In this document: piece after piece, positions 53,721-61,794 of the stretch
Position numbering within the stretch: the first letter of the stretch is position 1
Layout: every line of letters begins with the position of its first letter
DNA from: Pseudobdellovibrio sp031428275
GTDB lineage: Bacteria > Bdellovibrionota > Bdellovibrionia > Bdellovibrionales > Bdellovibrionaceae
DNA: 64,000 bases
Assembly (NCBI GenBank): GCA_031428275.1
Contig: JANPPC010000019.1
Coordinates: 62,001 to 126,000, forward strand
Reading direction: 5' to 3'
The notes under the pieces: model-generated
Databases searched by the model: none
What the model was told of the DNA's origin: nothing
What the model saw: only the letters and a program-made list of their open reading frames with translations
Program-made: the position numbers and the translations under genes

Positions 53721-53797
53721 TCGATCCTCACTTCACTGTTAAGATCGGACGAAGGTCGCACGAACTTAATACGAAAAACATAGACACAAAATGCAAA

Positions 53798-53819
53798 ACC
53801 CCGGCTGTTGCGCCGGGGT
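53798..53819 (-). terminator. Intrinsic terminator downstream of flagellin
   Basis: ACCCCGGC and GCCGGGGT form an eight-pair hairpin with a TGTTGC loop at 53798-53819. On the minus strand it is followed by TTTTGCATTTT, a good rho-independent stop about 80 bases past the flagellin gene. Confidence 0.85.
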
Positions 53820-53897
53820 CTTCCGATTCTGTTTATAATTTCGACGATTTCTTTACATTGTCTTTTATAAACTAAGAACTTTTTAATTAAATAAAAC

Positions 53898-54728
53898 CTA
53901 TCCTAACAACTTAAGTGCTAACTGCGTCGACTGATTAGCTTGGGCTAGGGTCGCTGTACCAGCCTGTTGTAAAACCGAGTTACGAGCTAAGTCAGAAGAA
54001 ACTGCAGCTACGTCCGTATCACGTATACGAGAGTTGGCTGCGGCTAAATTCTCTTCAGTTACTGCTAAAGTATCAACCGTAGAAGTCAGACGATTCTGTA
54101 AGGCACCTAGGTTCGAACGCATACCGTTGATATTAGCTTGCGCGTTGTCTAGCTGCTCAAGTGCGCCCTTAGCTCCTTCTTTAGTAGAGAAATCAACTTC
54201 AGATAAGCCCAATGCATCTAGTGTTGCCACGTTTTGCGAAGAATCGAACTGAATGACATCATTCTCGGTCGCATACAGACCAACTTGAAAATCAAATACA
54301 GGTGTCGAACCATCTAATAACTTAGTTGTATTCCAACTAGCTGTATTTGCAATACGGTCTGTCTCAGCTCTTAATTGCTCAACTTCTAGATTGATGAATC
54401 CACGCTCACGGTCACCGACAGTGTCAGAAGCCGCTTGAATACCTAGCTCGCGAAGACGAGTAACGATATTAGAAATTTCATTTAAGCCACCCTCAGCAGT
54501 TTGAACTAATGAAATACCATCATTGGCGTTTCTACGTGCTTGTGAAGAAGATTTAATCTGTGCTTTCATATTTTCTGAGATCGCCAAGCCGGCAGCATCG
54601 TCAGCAGATTTATTGATACGGCTACCAGATGATAACTGAGCCATTGAATTTTGAAGACCACGCTGCGTATTCACTAAATTCCGTTGTGAATTAATCGCCG
54701 ATATATTTGTTGAAATTCTCATTCCCAT
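53898..54728 (-). CDS. fliC: Flagellin
   Basis: The main structural protein of the flagellar filament. The N-terminal D0/D1 region is typical (MRISTNISAINSQRNL, SSGSRINKSADDAAGLAISE) and the C-terminal D0 region ends SVLQQAGTATLAQANQSTQL then ALKLLG. The central variable domain is short, giving 276 residues, as in compact flagellins. GGAG lies seven bases upstream of ATG 54728; the protein may begin at the third codon (MRIS). It is monocistronic with its own terminator. Predatory Bdellovibrio species carry several flagellins; only one is in this window. Confidence 0.97.
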   Translation of the reverse strand: MGMRISTNISAINSQRNLVNTQRGLQNSMAQLSSGSRINKSADDAAGLAISENMKAQIKSSSQARRNANDGISLVQTAEGGLNEISNIVTRLRELGIQAASDTVGDRERGFINLEVEQLRAETDRIANTASWNTTKLLDGSTPVFDFQVGLYATENDVIQFDSSQNVATLDALGLSEVDFSTKEGAKGALEQLDNAQANINGMRSNLGALQNRLTSTVDTLAVTEENLAAANSRIRDTDVAAVSSDLARNSVLQQAGTATLAQANQSTQLALKLLG

Positions 54729-55216
54729 TTGTAAACTCCATTTTAACGTATAGTTAAATAAATTATGTTATTAGTGTCATATCTTCTTCTTCCTTAAAGT
54801 TTTATTCATGGCATCCTAGCCAATCGTTGTTTTTAAAATCTATTAAAGTAATTCTTCCGTAAAAAATTTACTCTTCCGTAAAATCGTCCTTGAGTCCTCC
54901 TTCTTAAAGTAGATAGAGAAAAAACAGTCAATTCTGTTTTTGCTCGAGAGACATCCTGCCTCTGTTTTGTTTGTACACTACTCTGATCGGGATATACGAA
55001 GTGATCTTGACAGGACTCAAGAATAGAAAAGAATGTTTTTACTAGATAAATGAATATTCTAGATCCTGCTTCAGTCGTGGTTTTCACGACGCTTGTCTAC
55101 GTCTTAGTTTCTTCGTCGAGTCCGTAAATCACGTTCGTCGCGTCTGGGGAATGTCAAATTTTGCTCGAGCAATAGATATAAAACAATTTGCGTGGCAAAT
55201 CGTAAGTGCAGCAGGC
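54729..55216. other. 488-base non-coding stretch upstream of flagellin with repeats and inverted repeats
   Basis: I see no gene here; the short open frames have no coding signs. TCTTCCGTAAAA is directly repeated at 54853-54864 and 54872-54883. CTTGAGTCCT at 54889-54898 is the perfect inverse of AGGACTCAAG at 55012-55021, enclosing a small hairpin AAAACAG/CTGTTTT at about 54920-54939. TTTTGCTCGAG occurs at 54938-54948 and 55159-55169. It may hold the flagellin promoter and a small RNA; no clear sigma-28 promoter could be placed. Confidence 0.45.
54889..55021. ncRNA. Possible small structured RNA between flagellin and clpB
   Basis: The region is closed by a 10-base perfect inverted repeat (CTTGAGTCCT / AGGACTCAAG) with an internal hairpin. 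A promoter and terminator could not be shown, and a family could not be named, so this is only a candidate. Confidence 0.2.
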
Positions 55217-55516
55217 TTAATCTATTTCTAAAAATCGACAGAAGGCAATTTTGCCAGATAGTTCGTAAGATTGAATTTGGTTTCGCTGCAAGTGAGGTTC
55301 AGTTTGAAAACCCAAGGTGCAGGTTTCGCTCTGAGCGGCGAAGTGAGAGCAATCTTCGCAAGAGAATGGCAAAGTATATGCATTGTAGTCTTGTGGATTG
55401 ACAGATTCTTTTTTAATAGACGAACCTATTCGCTTTGGCGTTTTAGGCTTTCGGATATGGGGCTTAATAGGAGTTTGTGATGTTTCACGCATTGACAAGC
55501 GCCACACATAACTCAT
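55217..55516 (-). CDS. Small Cys-rich protein, possible metal-binding
   Basis: 99 residues (or 91 from the in-frame ATG at 55492). The N-terminal half is Lys/Pro-rich (KPHIRKPKTPKRIG). The second half holds FSCEDCSHF, then SETCTLGFQTEPH and IAFCRFLEID: a CxxC-x(n)-C-x(n)-H-x(n)-C spacing that could bind zinc or a cluster. The pattern reminds me of small conserved delta-proteobacterial proteins with a CEDCxxF...C...FC core, but I cannot name a family. It is divergent from clpB with only 25 bases between the starts, so the promoters overlap. Confidence 0.6.
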   Translation of the reverse strand: MSYVWRLSMRETSQTPIKPHIRKPKTPKRIGSSIKKESVNPQDYNAYTLPFSCEDCSHFAAQSETCTLGFQTEPHLQRNQIQSYELSGKIAFCRFLEID

Positions 55517-55541
55517 CTTTATAACAGAGGTAAAGTTAAAA

Positions 55542-58088
55542 ATGAGCAGTGATCTACAGAAAATGACTCACAAAAGCCAAGAAGCCATGCAGGCTGCTGC
55601 AAAATTAGCAGAAGAATCGAAGCACTCGGTCGTCGAGCCCGAACACTTACTGAAAGAACTCGCCGAGCAAGACGGTGGATTAGTCGTACGATTGCTCGAA
55701 GAAGCGCAAGTTGAACCTAAAAGTTTAATTACAGCCTTGGTGCAGTCCTTTCAAAAAATGGCTAAGCTTGCGACGGCGTCGACGCAAGTGTACGCCAGCA
55801 ATCGTTTGCAACGCGTTTTTCAAGACGCCGATAAAGAGTCTAGGGCCATCGGAGACGAACTTATATCGACCGAGCATTTTCTAATCGCGATGATTAAGTC
55901 TTCAGATAGTGAATTAAAAAAAGTGTTTCAAGAAGCCAAGATCAAGTTACCAGTTATTCTTGAAGCCTTAAAAAAAATTAAAGGAAATAAAAAAGTGACG
56001 AGCGAAGATCCAGAAAATCAATATGAAGTTTTAAAAAAATATGCCCGCGACTTAACTGAGCTAGCGGCTAGCGGCAAGCTAGACCCTGTCGTCGGCCGTG
56101 ACGAAGAAATTCGCCGCGTGATTCAAGTTTTATCAAGACGCACAAAAAATAATCCGGTTCTCATCGGTGAACCAGGGGTAGGTAAGACTGCTATAGCGGA
56201 AGGCTTAGCATTACGAATTATTCAAGAAGACGTGCCCGAAAATCTTTTAGGCAAAAAATTAATGTCATTAGACATCGGGGCATTGATCGCGGGTGCTAAG
56301 TACCGCGGTGAATTCGAAGATCGCCTTAAAGCCGTCATTAAAGAAGTTACGGGCAGCGAAGGCCAGATTATTCTATTCATCGACGAAATGCATACGCTCG
56401 TTGGCGCCGGTAAGGGCGAGGGCGCTATGGATGCCGGTCAGTTGCTTAAGCCTGCTTTAGCGCGCGGTGAATTACGCTGTATTGGCGCTACAACTTTGGA
56501 TGAGTACCGTAAAAATATCGAGAAAGATCCGGCTCTTGAGCGTCGTTTTCAAACGGTCTTGGTTGACGAGCCTTCGGTTGAAGAAACGATCACCATCTTA
56601 CGCGGCCTCAAAGAAAAGTACGAAGTGCATCATGGCGTACAAATCACCGACGGAGCTTTGGTCGCGGCGGCGAAACTTTCGCATCGTTATATCACCAATC
56701 GTTTTCTTCCGGACAAAGCCATTGATTTAGTCGACGAAGCCGCTAGTAAGCTTAATATCGAAAACCGCAGCGTACCTGAAGAAATCGATGAGATTAATCG
56801 CAAAATTTTAAGCCTTAAAGTTGAGATCGAATCACTAAAAAAAGAAACTGATGCTCAATCCGTTGAGCGTCGTACAAAAATTCAAGATGAATTAAAAACT
56901 CTTACCAGCCAGTCTCAACAGCAAAAAGAAAAATGGCAGCTTGAGCGCAGTCACATTGACGACGTTAAAAAAATTAAAACTGAAATCGAAACGGTCAAGA
57001 ATGATATTTCCCGCGTTGAGCGCGAAGCTAATTTTGAAAAAGCAGCCCAGCTAAAGTACGGGCGTCTGCCTGAACTAGAAAAAAAGCTTAGCCAGTTAGA
57101 AGAAAGTATTAAAAGTAATACTTCTGCATTGCTGAAAGAAAAAGTAGATCAAGAAGATATCGCCGACGTCGTTTCTAAATGGACTAAAATTCCAGTTTCA
57201 AAAATGCTCGAAGGCGAATCGCATAAGTTACTGCGCATGGAAGACGAGCTTAAACGTCGTGTGATTGGTCAAGATCACGCGCTTACAATCATTTCTGATG
57301 CCATTCGCAGATCACGCGCCGAAATAGGCGATCCAAATCGCCCAATGGGAAGTTTTATTTTCGTTGGGCCGACGGGTGTCGGTAAAACTGAAACTGTAAA
57401 GGCTTTAGCTGAATTTCTATTTGATGATCCAGCAGCAATTGTACGCATCGATATGAGTGAATACATGGAGAAGCATTCAGTATCTCGTTTGATCGGAGCA
57501 CCCCCGGGTTACGTCGGCTTTGAAGAGGGTGGCCAGTTAACCGAAGCTGTTCGCAGAAAGCCTTATTCAGTGGTGTTGTTTGATGAAATTGAAAAAGCGC
57601 ACGGTGATGTATTTAACGTCCTATTACAAATGCTGGATGAAGGCCGCTTAACAGATAGCCAAGGGCGCACGGTTGATTTTAAAAATACGATCATCGTCAT
57701 GACTTCGAATCTAGGAGCCGGACAAGGGCACGAGGCCATTCAAGCCGCGCTTCGCCAATTTTTCCGTCCCGAATTTTTGAATCGGGTTGATGACGTGATT
57801 GAATTCACCGCGCTTGAAATGAAAAACATGAGCGGCATTGTGAAAATTCAATTAAAAGAAATTGTTAAACGCTTGGCCGATCGACAAATTGAGCTACAAA
57901 TGACTGACGCCCTTTACGAGTGGCTGGCTAAGCGGGGATTTGATCCCCAGTTCGGAGCTCGTCCGTTAAGACGCCTGATCCAGAACGAAGTTTTAAATCC
58001 TTTATCGAAGAAGTTGATTGCTCAAGAAATCAAGCCAAACTCAAAAGTGGTGATTGATGTAAAAGACGGAAATATTGTATTTGGCTAG
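55542..58088 (+). CDS. clpB: Chaperone ClpB (AAA+ disaggregase)
   Basis: It resolubilises aggregated proteins with DnaK. All parts are present: the Clp N-domain (about 1-145), first AAA+ module with Walker A GEPGVGKT near 209 and Walker B IILFIDEMHTL, the coiled-coil middle domain (about 400-520, which separates ClpB from ClpA/C), and the second module with GPTGVGKT near 608 and SVVLFDEIEKAH. The sensor-2 motif GARPLRR is near the end. No ClpP-binding IGF/L loop is seen. At 848 residues it is normal. A large hairpin lies 39 bases after the stop. Confidence 0.96.
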   Translation: MSSDLQKMTHKSQEAMQAAAKLAEESKHSVVEPEHLLKELAEQDGGLVVRLLEEAQVEPKSLITALVQSFQKMAKLATASTQVYASNRLQRVFQDADKESRAIGDELISTEHFLIAMIKSSDSELKKVFQEAKIKLPVILEALKKIKGNKKVTSEDPENQYEVLKKYARDLTELAASGKLDPVVGRDEEIRRVIQVLSRRTKNNPVLIGEPGVGKTAIAEGLALRIIQEDVPENLLGKKLMSLDIGALIAGAKYRGEFEDRLKAVIKEVTGSEGQIILFIDEMHTLVGAGKGEGAMDAGQLLKPALARGELRCIGATTLDEYRKNIEKDPALERRFQTVLVDEPSVEETITILRGLKEKYEVHHGVQITDGALVAAAKLSHRYITNRFLPDKAIDLVDEAASKLNIENRSVPEEIDEINRKILSLKVEIESLKKETDAQSVERRTKIQDELKTLTSQSQQQKEKWQLERSHIDDVKKIKTEIETVKNDISRVEREANFEKAAQLKYGRLPELEKKLSQLEESIKSNTSALLKEKVDQEDIADVVSKWTKIPVSKMLEGESHKLLRMEDELKRRVIGQDHALTIISDAIRRSRAEIGDPNRPMGSFIFVGPTGVGKTETVKALAEFLFDDPAAIVRIDMSEYMEKHSVSRLIGAPPGYVGFEEGGQLTEAVRRKPYSVVLFDEIEKAHGDVFNVLLQMLDEGRLTDSQGRTVDFKNTIIVMTSNLGAGQGHEAIQAALRQFFRPEFLNRVDDVIEFTALEMKNMSGIVKIQLKEIVKRLADRQIELQMTDALYEWLAKRGFDPQFGARPLRRLIQNEVLNPLSKKLIAQEIKPNSKVVIDVKDGNIVFG

Positions 58089-58126
58089 TGGCTGATATCA
58101 ATGCCATATACAAATGCCAGATGACC

Positions 58127-58176
58127 GAATTCTTCTACTTACGACTAGTTTGATATGGGTTTAGGTAGAAGAATTC
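58127..58176. repeat. Perfect 12-bp inverted repeat downstream of clpB
   Basis: GAATTCTTCTAC (58127-58138) and GTAGAAGAATTC (58165-58176) with a 26-base loop. It may stabilise or end the clpB message, but no T tract follows. The arm sequence TTCTAC(C/T)TA is the same as the small repeats next to the RAYT gene. Confidence 0.6.
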
Positions 58177-58216
58177 TAGAATCAGCCGTATCCTGAACCT
58201 CATCACAGGAGCGATT

Positions 58217-58768
58217 ATTAAAACATTTCATATTAAAATTTTAGTTAGTTGTTTATTCGTTTTAATGGCGGCCATAACTTCGCAGGCGCAATCACGTAAG
58301 CCGGCAAGTTCAAGTTCCCGCGAAAAACCTTTGGTCGATATTGATTTGGGCGGGTCAGCGGGTACGTATAACGGAAGAACTTATAGCGAAGTTAACCTAG
58401 GGGTTAATATTAATTTTACGCAATGGCTTACTTGGCGCAATGCCGGTTTTAAGCGTTTCAGCAGCCAGGGTGAAAAAGATATTACCGGTCTTGATTCAAC
58501 CCTTCGACTGATTAATACCTTAAAATTTGATGGTGGTTCTTTTCGTGTATTTGCCGGAGCGGGTTACCGATTTGCTGATCCTTCAGAAAAGAACGCGGCC
58601 TTGGCAGAGGCTGGTCTGGGTCTAAATGCCGGACGTTTCGGAATCAGCGGCGGCGCAAAATATTTAAAGTATGACAAGGTCCAGTTAGATTCAGCCGGGG
58701 CCGAGACCAAGCGTGACGACATCATTTACTTCGTTACTTTATCTGGCGGCGCGGGGCTTAGTTTCTAA
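58217..58768 (+). CDS. Putative outer-membrane barrel protein with apparent ATT start codon
   Basis: The usual-start reading begins at ATG 58265 and would give a 167-residue protein starting MAAITSQAQS, without a signal core. The same frame stays open 16 codons further upstream and encodes a classic signal peptide (KTFHIKILVSCLFVLMAAI then TSQA), but that stretch contains no ATG, GTG or TTG. An AGGAG ribosome site (58207-58211) is correctly placed, five bases before ATT 58217. I therefore give ATT as the start (183 residues). The mature part alternates strands (VNLGVNINFTQWLTWRNAGF, FRVFAGAGYRFAD, FVTLSGGAGLSF) and looks like a small eight-stranded barrel. Family unknown. Confidence 0.65.
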   Translation: MKTFHIKILVSCLFVLMAAITSQAQSRKPASSSSREKPLVDIDLGGSAGTYNGRTYSEVNLGVNINFTQWLTWRNAGFKRFSSQGEKDITGLDSTLRLINTLKFDGGSFRVFAGAGYRFADPSEKNAALAEAGLGLNAGRFGISGGAKYLKYDKVQLDSAGAETKRDDIIYFVTLSGGAGLSF

Positions 58769-58776
58769 ATATCTTC

Positions 58777-58798
58777 GTTAGACTGTCGAACTTTTTTT
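58777..58798 (+). terminator. Weak hairpin plus T7 after the barrel gene
   Basis: GTTAGA and TCGAAC around a CTG loop (one mismatch) are followed by seven T at 58792-58798, a weak intrinsic terminator nine bases past the stop codon. Confidence 0.4.
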
Positions 58799-58897
58799 CA
58801 TTAAAATTTCAAATCAAATATATCTAAATAAAGTTGCAAAAAAGACTCTAGACTAGACGAAAGTGCGCCGAACTAACGTCTAGCATGGAGTTTTATT

Positions 58898-60007
58898 ATG
58901 AAAGCTAATTTATTTCAAACATCGGTCTTACTTGGTTGCGCTAGTTTTTTTATGAGCGCGACAAAATGCGCGCAGCCGGTGGTCGAATCTCGTTCTTTGA
59001 AAAAAAATATCAAAGTTATGCAGGTCGAGGCTTCTGATTTTCTAGATAACTCGGGCTTCAGCTTTTCAGAAGTCGCTAAAAGCCAGTTTTCTGGCGTTCT
59101 GTTTGAAAAAAATTATTTTTATGAAAGAAATATTTATCCCGTCATTGCAGACGTAACTGTACGCGACCAAAATTATTTTAATGTTAAGAAGGCTTCGGCT
59201 GTCGAAGTCGTCGAAGTTAATAAAACAGTCGCGCAAATTAAAAGATGGTTTCCGCTGGCGAAGACTCAAGATTTAGCCTTCTCCAGAAACTCTTCTTGTT
59301 TGATATCTCGTCCGCAGAATTTTATCGCTGGTAAAATCAACGCTCTTGAAGCTTATAGCGGAGCTTCGATCCAGTTCGGATTTAATCAAACGGCCGTCCA
59401 ATTACCAATCGAAGCAAAATTCAAAATGGATAAAATGCGCATGGATCTTTCATTTCACGCATTCAACCCATGGACGCAGCAAATCGTTAGTAGCGTAAAT
59501 ACCGAAGCCTTTAAAAAAGATTATTCAGCGGGTTTTGGAATCGATTTAGGAATTATTCATATCGGTCCCGAATTTTACCGTGTAACAGGCATGGCGGAAG
59601 TGACTTTAAAGGGTTTGCAAAATTCGGTGAAAGCTTTAGCTGAAAAGTTGCTAGCGACCCCGGGTGAGGACTGGGCGACCCGAATCATCTACAGTGGTGA
59701 TAACAATGTGGTTATCCTGGGTGGAACTGAATTGGGTATTAAGGCGGGCGATCAGTTTAAGGTGTTTAATCAAATACACACATGGAACGGCGAAGCCTGC
59801 GGCGAAAGTTCTATTTTAACAGGTTCAACGGTTGTTTCAGACATGCAAGACCCTTGGATTATTCAAATCGACGATGCGGGTACGCAGATGTCAAAAGCTC
59901 ACGTATTAAACGTAAAAGACGGCACTTCGATTGATTTAGGTGCACTCGTAAAACTTCATTTGTATAAAGAACAGGTTCAAGCCGCTGCGGCAGCCACCAA
60001 GAAATAA
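58898..60007 (+). CDS. Exported protein of unknown function, possible lipoprotein
   Basis: 369 residues. An N-terminal signal segment (FQTSVLLGCASFFMSATKCA) carries Cys25 in SATKC, a weak lipobox, so lipidation is uncertain. The middle is mixed alpha/beta; toward the C-terminus VVILGGTELGIKAGDQFKVF resembles the SHS2-like beta domain seen in flagellar FlgT and CsgG-type proteins, which suggests an assembly or envelope role, though this is only a resemblance. The C-terminus is Ala/Lys-rich. It is flanked by a 129-base spacer upstream and the ribE operon downstream. AGC ATGGAG serves as ribosome site. Confidence 0.7.
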   Translation: MKANLFQTSVLLGCASFFMSATKCAQPVVESRSLKKNIKVMQVEASDFLDNSGFSFSEVAKSQFSGVLFEKNYFYERNIYPVIADVTVRDQNYFNVKKASAVEVVEVNKTVAQIKRWFPLAKTQDLAFSRNSSCLISRPQNFIAGKINALEAYSGASIQFGFNQTAVQLPIEAKFKMDKMRMDLSFHAFNPWTQQIVSSVNTEAFKKDYSAGFGIDLGIIHIGPEFYRVTGMAEVTLKGLQNSVKALAEKLLATPGEDWATRIIYSGDNNVVILGGTELGIKAGDQFKVFNQIHTWNGEACGESSILTGSTVVSDMQDPWIIQIDDAGTQMSKAHVLNVKDGTSIDLGALVKLHLYKEQVQAAAAATKK

Positions 60008-60019
60008 TGCCCCGCAATA

Positions 60020-60040
60020 ACCCCATCATTCCGGTGGGGT
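60020..60040 (+). terminator. Hairpin between the exported protein gene and ribE
   Basis: ACCCCATC and GGTGGGGT (one T-G pair) form an eight-pair stem around ATTCC. No T tract follows, so it may be a weak terminator or a leader hairpin 21 bases before ribE; it is too short to be an FMN riboswitch. Confidence 0.4.
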
Positions 60041-60061
60041 CTGTGTTAGATAATAGCCACC

Positions 60062-60673
60062 ATGTTTTCAGGCATTATCGAAGCTCAATCCCGAATCAAA
60101 ACGCAGTTATCTAACGATCAAGTTATTCGTATTGAAATCGATAAACCGATTTCTTTCGACGACTTAAAGATTGGCGATAGCATCGCCACAAATGGCGTAT
60201 GTCTAACCATCGAAAATTTCGACGCCGAAAAAATACAATTCTGCCTCGGTGCCGAGACGCTTAGTTTATTAGGCTCAGCTTTTTCACTTTGGGCTAAGTA
60301 TCCGATTAATTTAGAACGTTCGCTTCGTTTGGGTGACCGCATACACGGCCATCTTGTAACGGGCCATGTAGATACGGCTGCCAAAGTTTATAAGTCCTAC
60401 CAAGACGGCGAATGCTGGCAGATGCAAATTGAAATTCCTCAAGCCCTCAAAAATTACTTTTGGAAGAAGGGCTCAATCTGTTTAAGCGGCGTAAGCTTAA
60501 CTGTGAACGAGGTTCATAAAAATGCATCGCAAGTTTTAGTCGATGTTTGTTTGATTCCGGAAACAATAAAAAAAACCAATCTTGCGCAATACCAGCCGGG
60601 CGATCTCATTAACGTAGAGGCTGACTATTTGGCAAAAGCTTACCTAAAACAAAAAGAGGACTCGCTTGCTTAA
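60062..60673 (+). CDS. ribE: Riboflavin synthase alpha chain
   Basis: It converts two 6,7-dimethyl-8-ribityllumazine molecules to riboflavin. The MFSGIIEAQSRI start is the family hallmark, followed by two lumazine-binding repeats (about 1-95 and 96-195) with SIATNGVCLTI and SICLSGVSLTVNEV, and the GHLVTGHVD link between them. 203 residues is normal. The start of ribB overlaps by eight bases. Confidence 0.95.
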   Translation: MFSGIIEAQSRIKTQLSNDQVIRIEIDKPISFDDLKIGDSIATNGVCLTIENFDAEKIQFCLGAETLSLLGSAFSLWAKYPINLERSLRLGDRIHGHLVTGHVDTAAKVYKSYQDGECWQMQIEIPQALKNYFWKKGSICLSGVSLTVNEVHKNASQVLVDVCLIPETIKKTNLAQYQPGDLINVEADYLAKAYLKQKEDSLA

Positions 60674-61283
60674 TTCAATTACCGAAATTCTTAAAGATTT
60701 TAAAGCTGGCAAGTTTGTTATCTTTGTTGACGATGAAGCTCGTGAAAACGAAGGTGACCTTATCATAGCAGCTGACTTCATTACGGCCGAAGCGGTTAAC
60801 TTTATGGCGCGTGAGGCTCGTGGCTTGATTTGCCTGTCGATGGCGCCCGAGCAAATCGAAAGATTAAAAATTCCGATGATGACTTCGGCAACCCATCAAG
60901 CAGGCGTAACCCAGACGGCGTTCACCATGAGCATCGAAGCCAGCTCAGGAGTAACTACCGGTATTTCGGCTGCGGATCGTGCGCATACAATTTTTGTAGC
61001 TTCTCGCCCCGATGCAAAGCCTCAGGATATCATTTGCCCGGGTCATATATTTCCTTTGCGAGCTCATGCCGAAGGGGTATTGGGTCGTAACGGTCATACA
61101 GAAGCCAGCGTTGATCTGGCTAAATTATGCGGCCTTAATCTGGCTAGCGTTATTTGCGAATTAGTTAATGATGATGGTACGATGTCTCGATTGCCCGATT
61201 TGATAAAGTTTGCCGAAAAATTTAATTTAAAGATTGGCTCCATCGCCGAACTTATCGAATACAGAAGAAAGAACCAGTTATGA
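60666..61283 (+). CDS. ribB: 3,4-dihydroxy-2-butanone 4-phosphate synthase
   Basis: It makes the four-carbon unit of riboflavin from ribulose 5-phosphate. The active-site acidic loop DDEARENEGDLIIAA (residues about 22-36) and the later HIFPLRAHAEGVLGRNGHTE and RLPDL(I) blocks are complete. At 205 residues it is monofunctional: no GTP cyclohydrolase II (RibA) domain is attached. The start is TTG 60666 inside ribE, with GAGGA upstream; no ATG lies nearby in frame. Overlaps ribH by four bases. Confidence 0.94.
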   Translation: MLNSITEILKDFKAGKFVIFVDDEARENEGDLIIAADFITAEAVNFMAREARGLICLSMAPEQIERLKIPMMTSATHQAGVTQTAFTMSIEASSGVTTGISAADRAHTIFVASRPDAKPQDIICPGHIFPLRAHAEGVLGRNGHTEASVDLAKLCGLNLASVICELVNDDGTMSRLPDLIKFAEKFNLKIGSIAELIEYRRKNQL

Positions 61284-61777
61284 AAAAGACTTCAGCTCAG
61301 TCAAAGAAAAATTCAAAGTTAAGTATTAAAAAAGTTAAACAATCGCCGCGTATAAAAATCGCAGTGGTGACGGCACGTTTCAATTCAGAAATCACATCGC
61401 GCCTTGAAGCGGCCGCCATTGATTTACTTGAGGGCCTTAACTGCGAAATTTTAGCGGTTAGCGTACCCGGAGCTATCGAGATCCCGATTACGATCCAAGC
61501 TTTGTTCGATGCGCAAAAGGTAGACGGCGCTGTAGCGCTAGGAGCCGTTATTCGGGGCGAAACAACGCATTACGAAGAAGTCTGCCGAAGTGTTGAGCGC
61601 AGTTGTTCGCAGTTAATGTTGGAATATAAAAAGCCAATCGGCTTCGGAATCTTAACTACAGAAAACGAAGACCAAGCGATGGCGCGCGCGGGTGGTGAAC
61701 ATGGCAATAAGGGCGAAGATGCTGCCCAGGTCGTAATCGAGATGATTGGACTTCTGAAAGAAATACGCGGAAAATAA
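61280..61777 (+). CDS. ribH: 6,7-dimethyl-8-ribityllumazine synthase
   Basis: It condenses the RibB product with the pyrimidine to form lumazine, the RibE substrate. Motifs: VVTARFNSEITSRLEAAAID, SVPGAIEIPITIQAL, VDGAVALGAVIRGETTHYE (written in part) and GFGILTTENEDQAMAR. A Lys-rich N-terminal tail of ~25 residues precedes the core. 165 residues. The start ATGA overlaps the ribB stop. ribD and ribA are not in the window. Confidence 0.94.
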   Translation: MKKTSAQSKKNSKLSIKKVKQSPRIKIAVVTARFNSEITSRLEAAAIDLLEGLNCEILAVSVPGAIEIPITIQALFDAQKVDGAVALGAVIRGETTHYEEVCRSVERSCSQLMLEYKKPIGFGILTTENEDQAMARAGGEHGNKGEDAAQVVIEMIGLLKEIRGK

Positions 61778-61794
61778 GGCAAAAAAAAGGATCC

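Noticed and set aside
54833..55087. Minus-strand frame of 84 codons in the flagellin upstream region
   Set aside because: No homology pattern, no ribosome site, and it overlaps the inverted repeats; non-coding more likely.
55192..55480. Two plus-strand frames of 69 codons opposite the Cys-rich protein gene
   Set aside because: The minus-strand gene has the conserved-looking Cys/His pattern, so these are shadows.
60008..60061. FMN riboswitch ahead of ribE
   Set aside because: Only 54 bases available and no conserved RFN element; a simple hairpin only.
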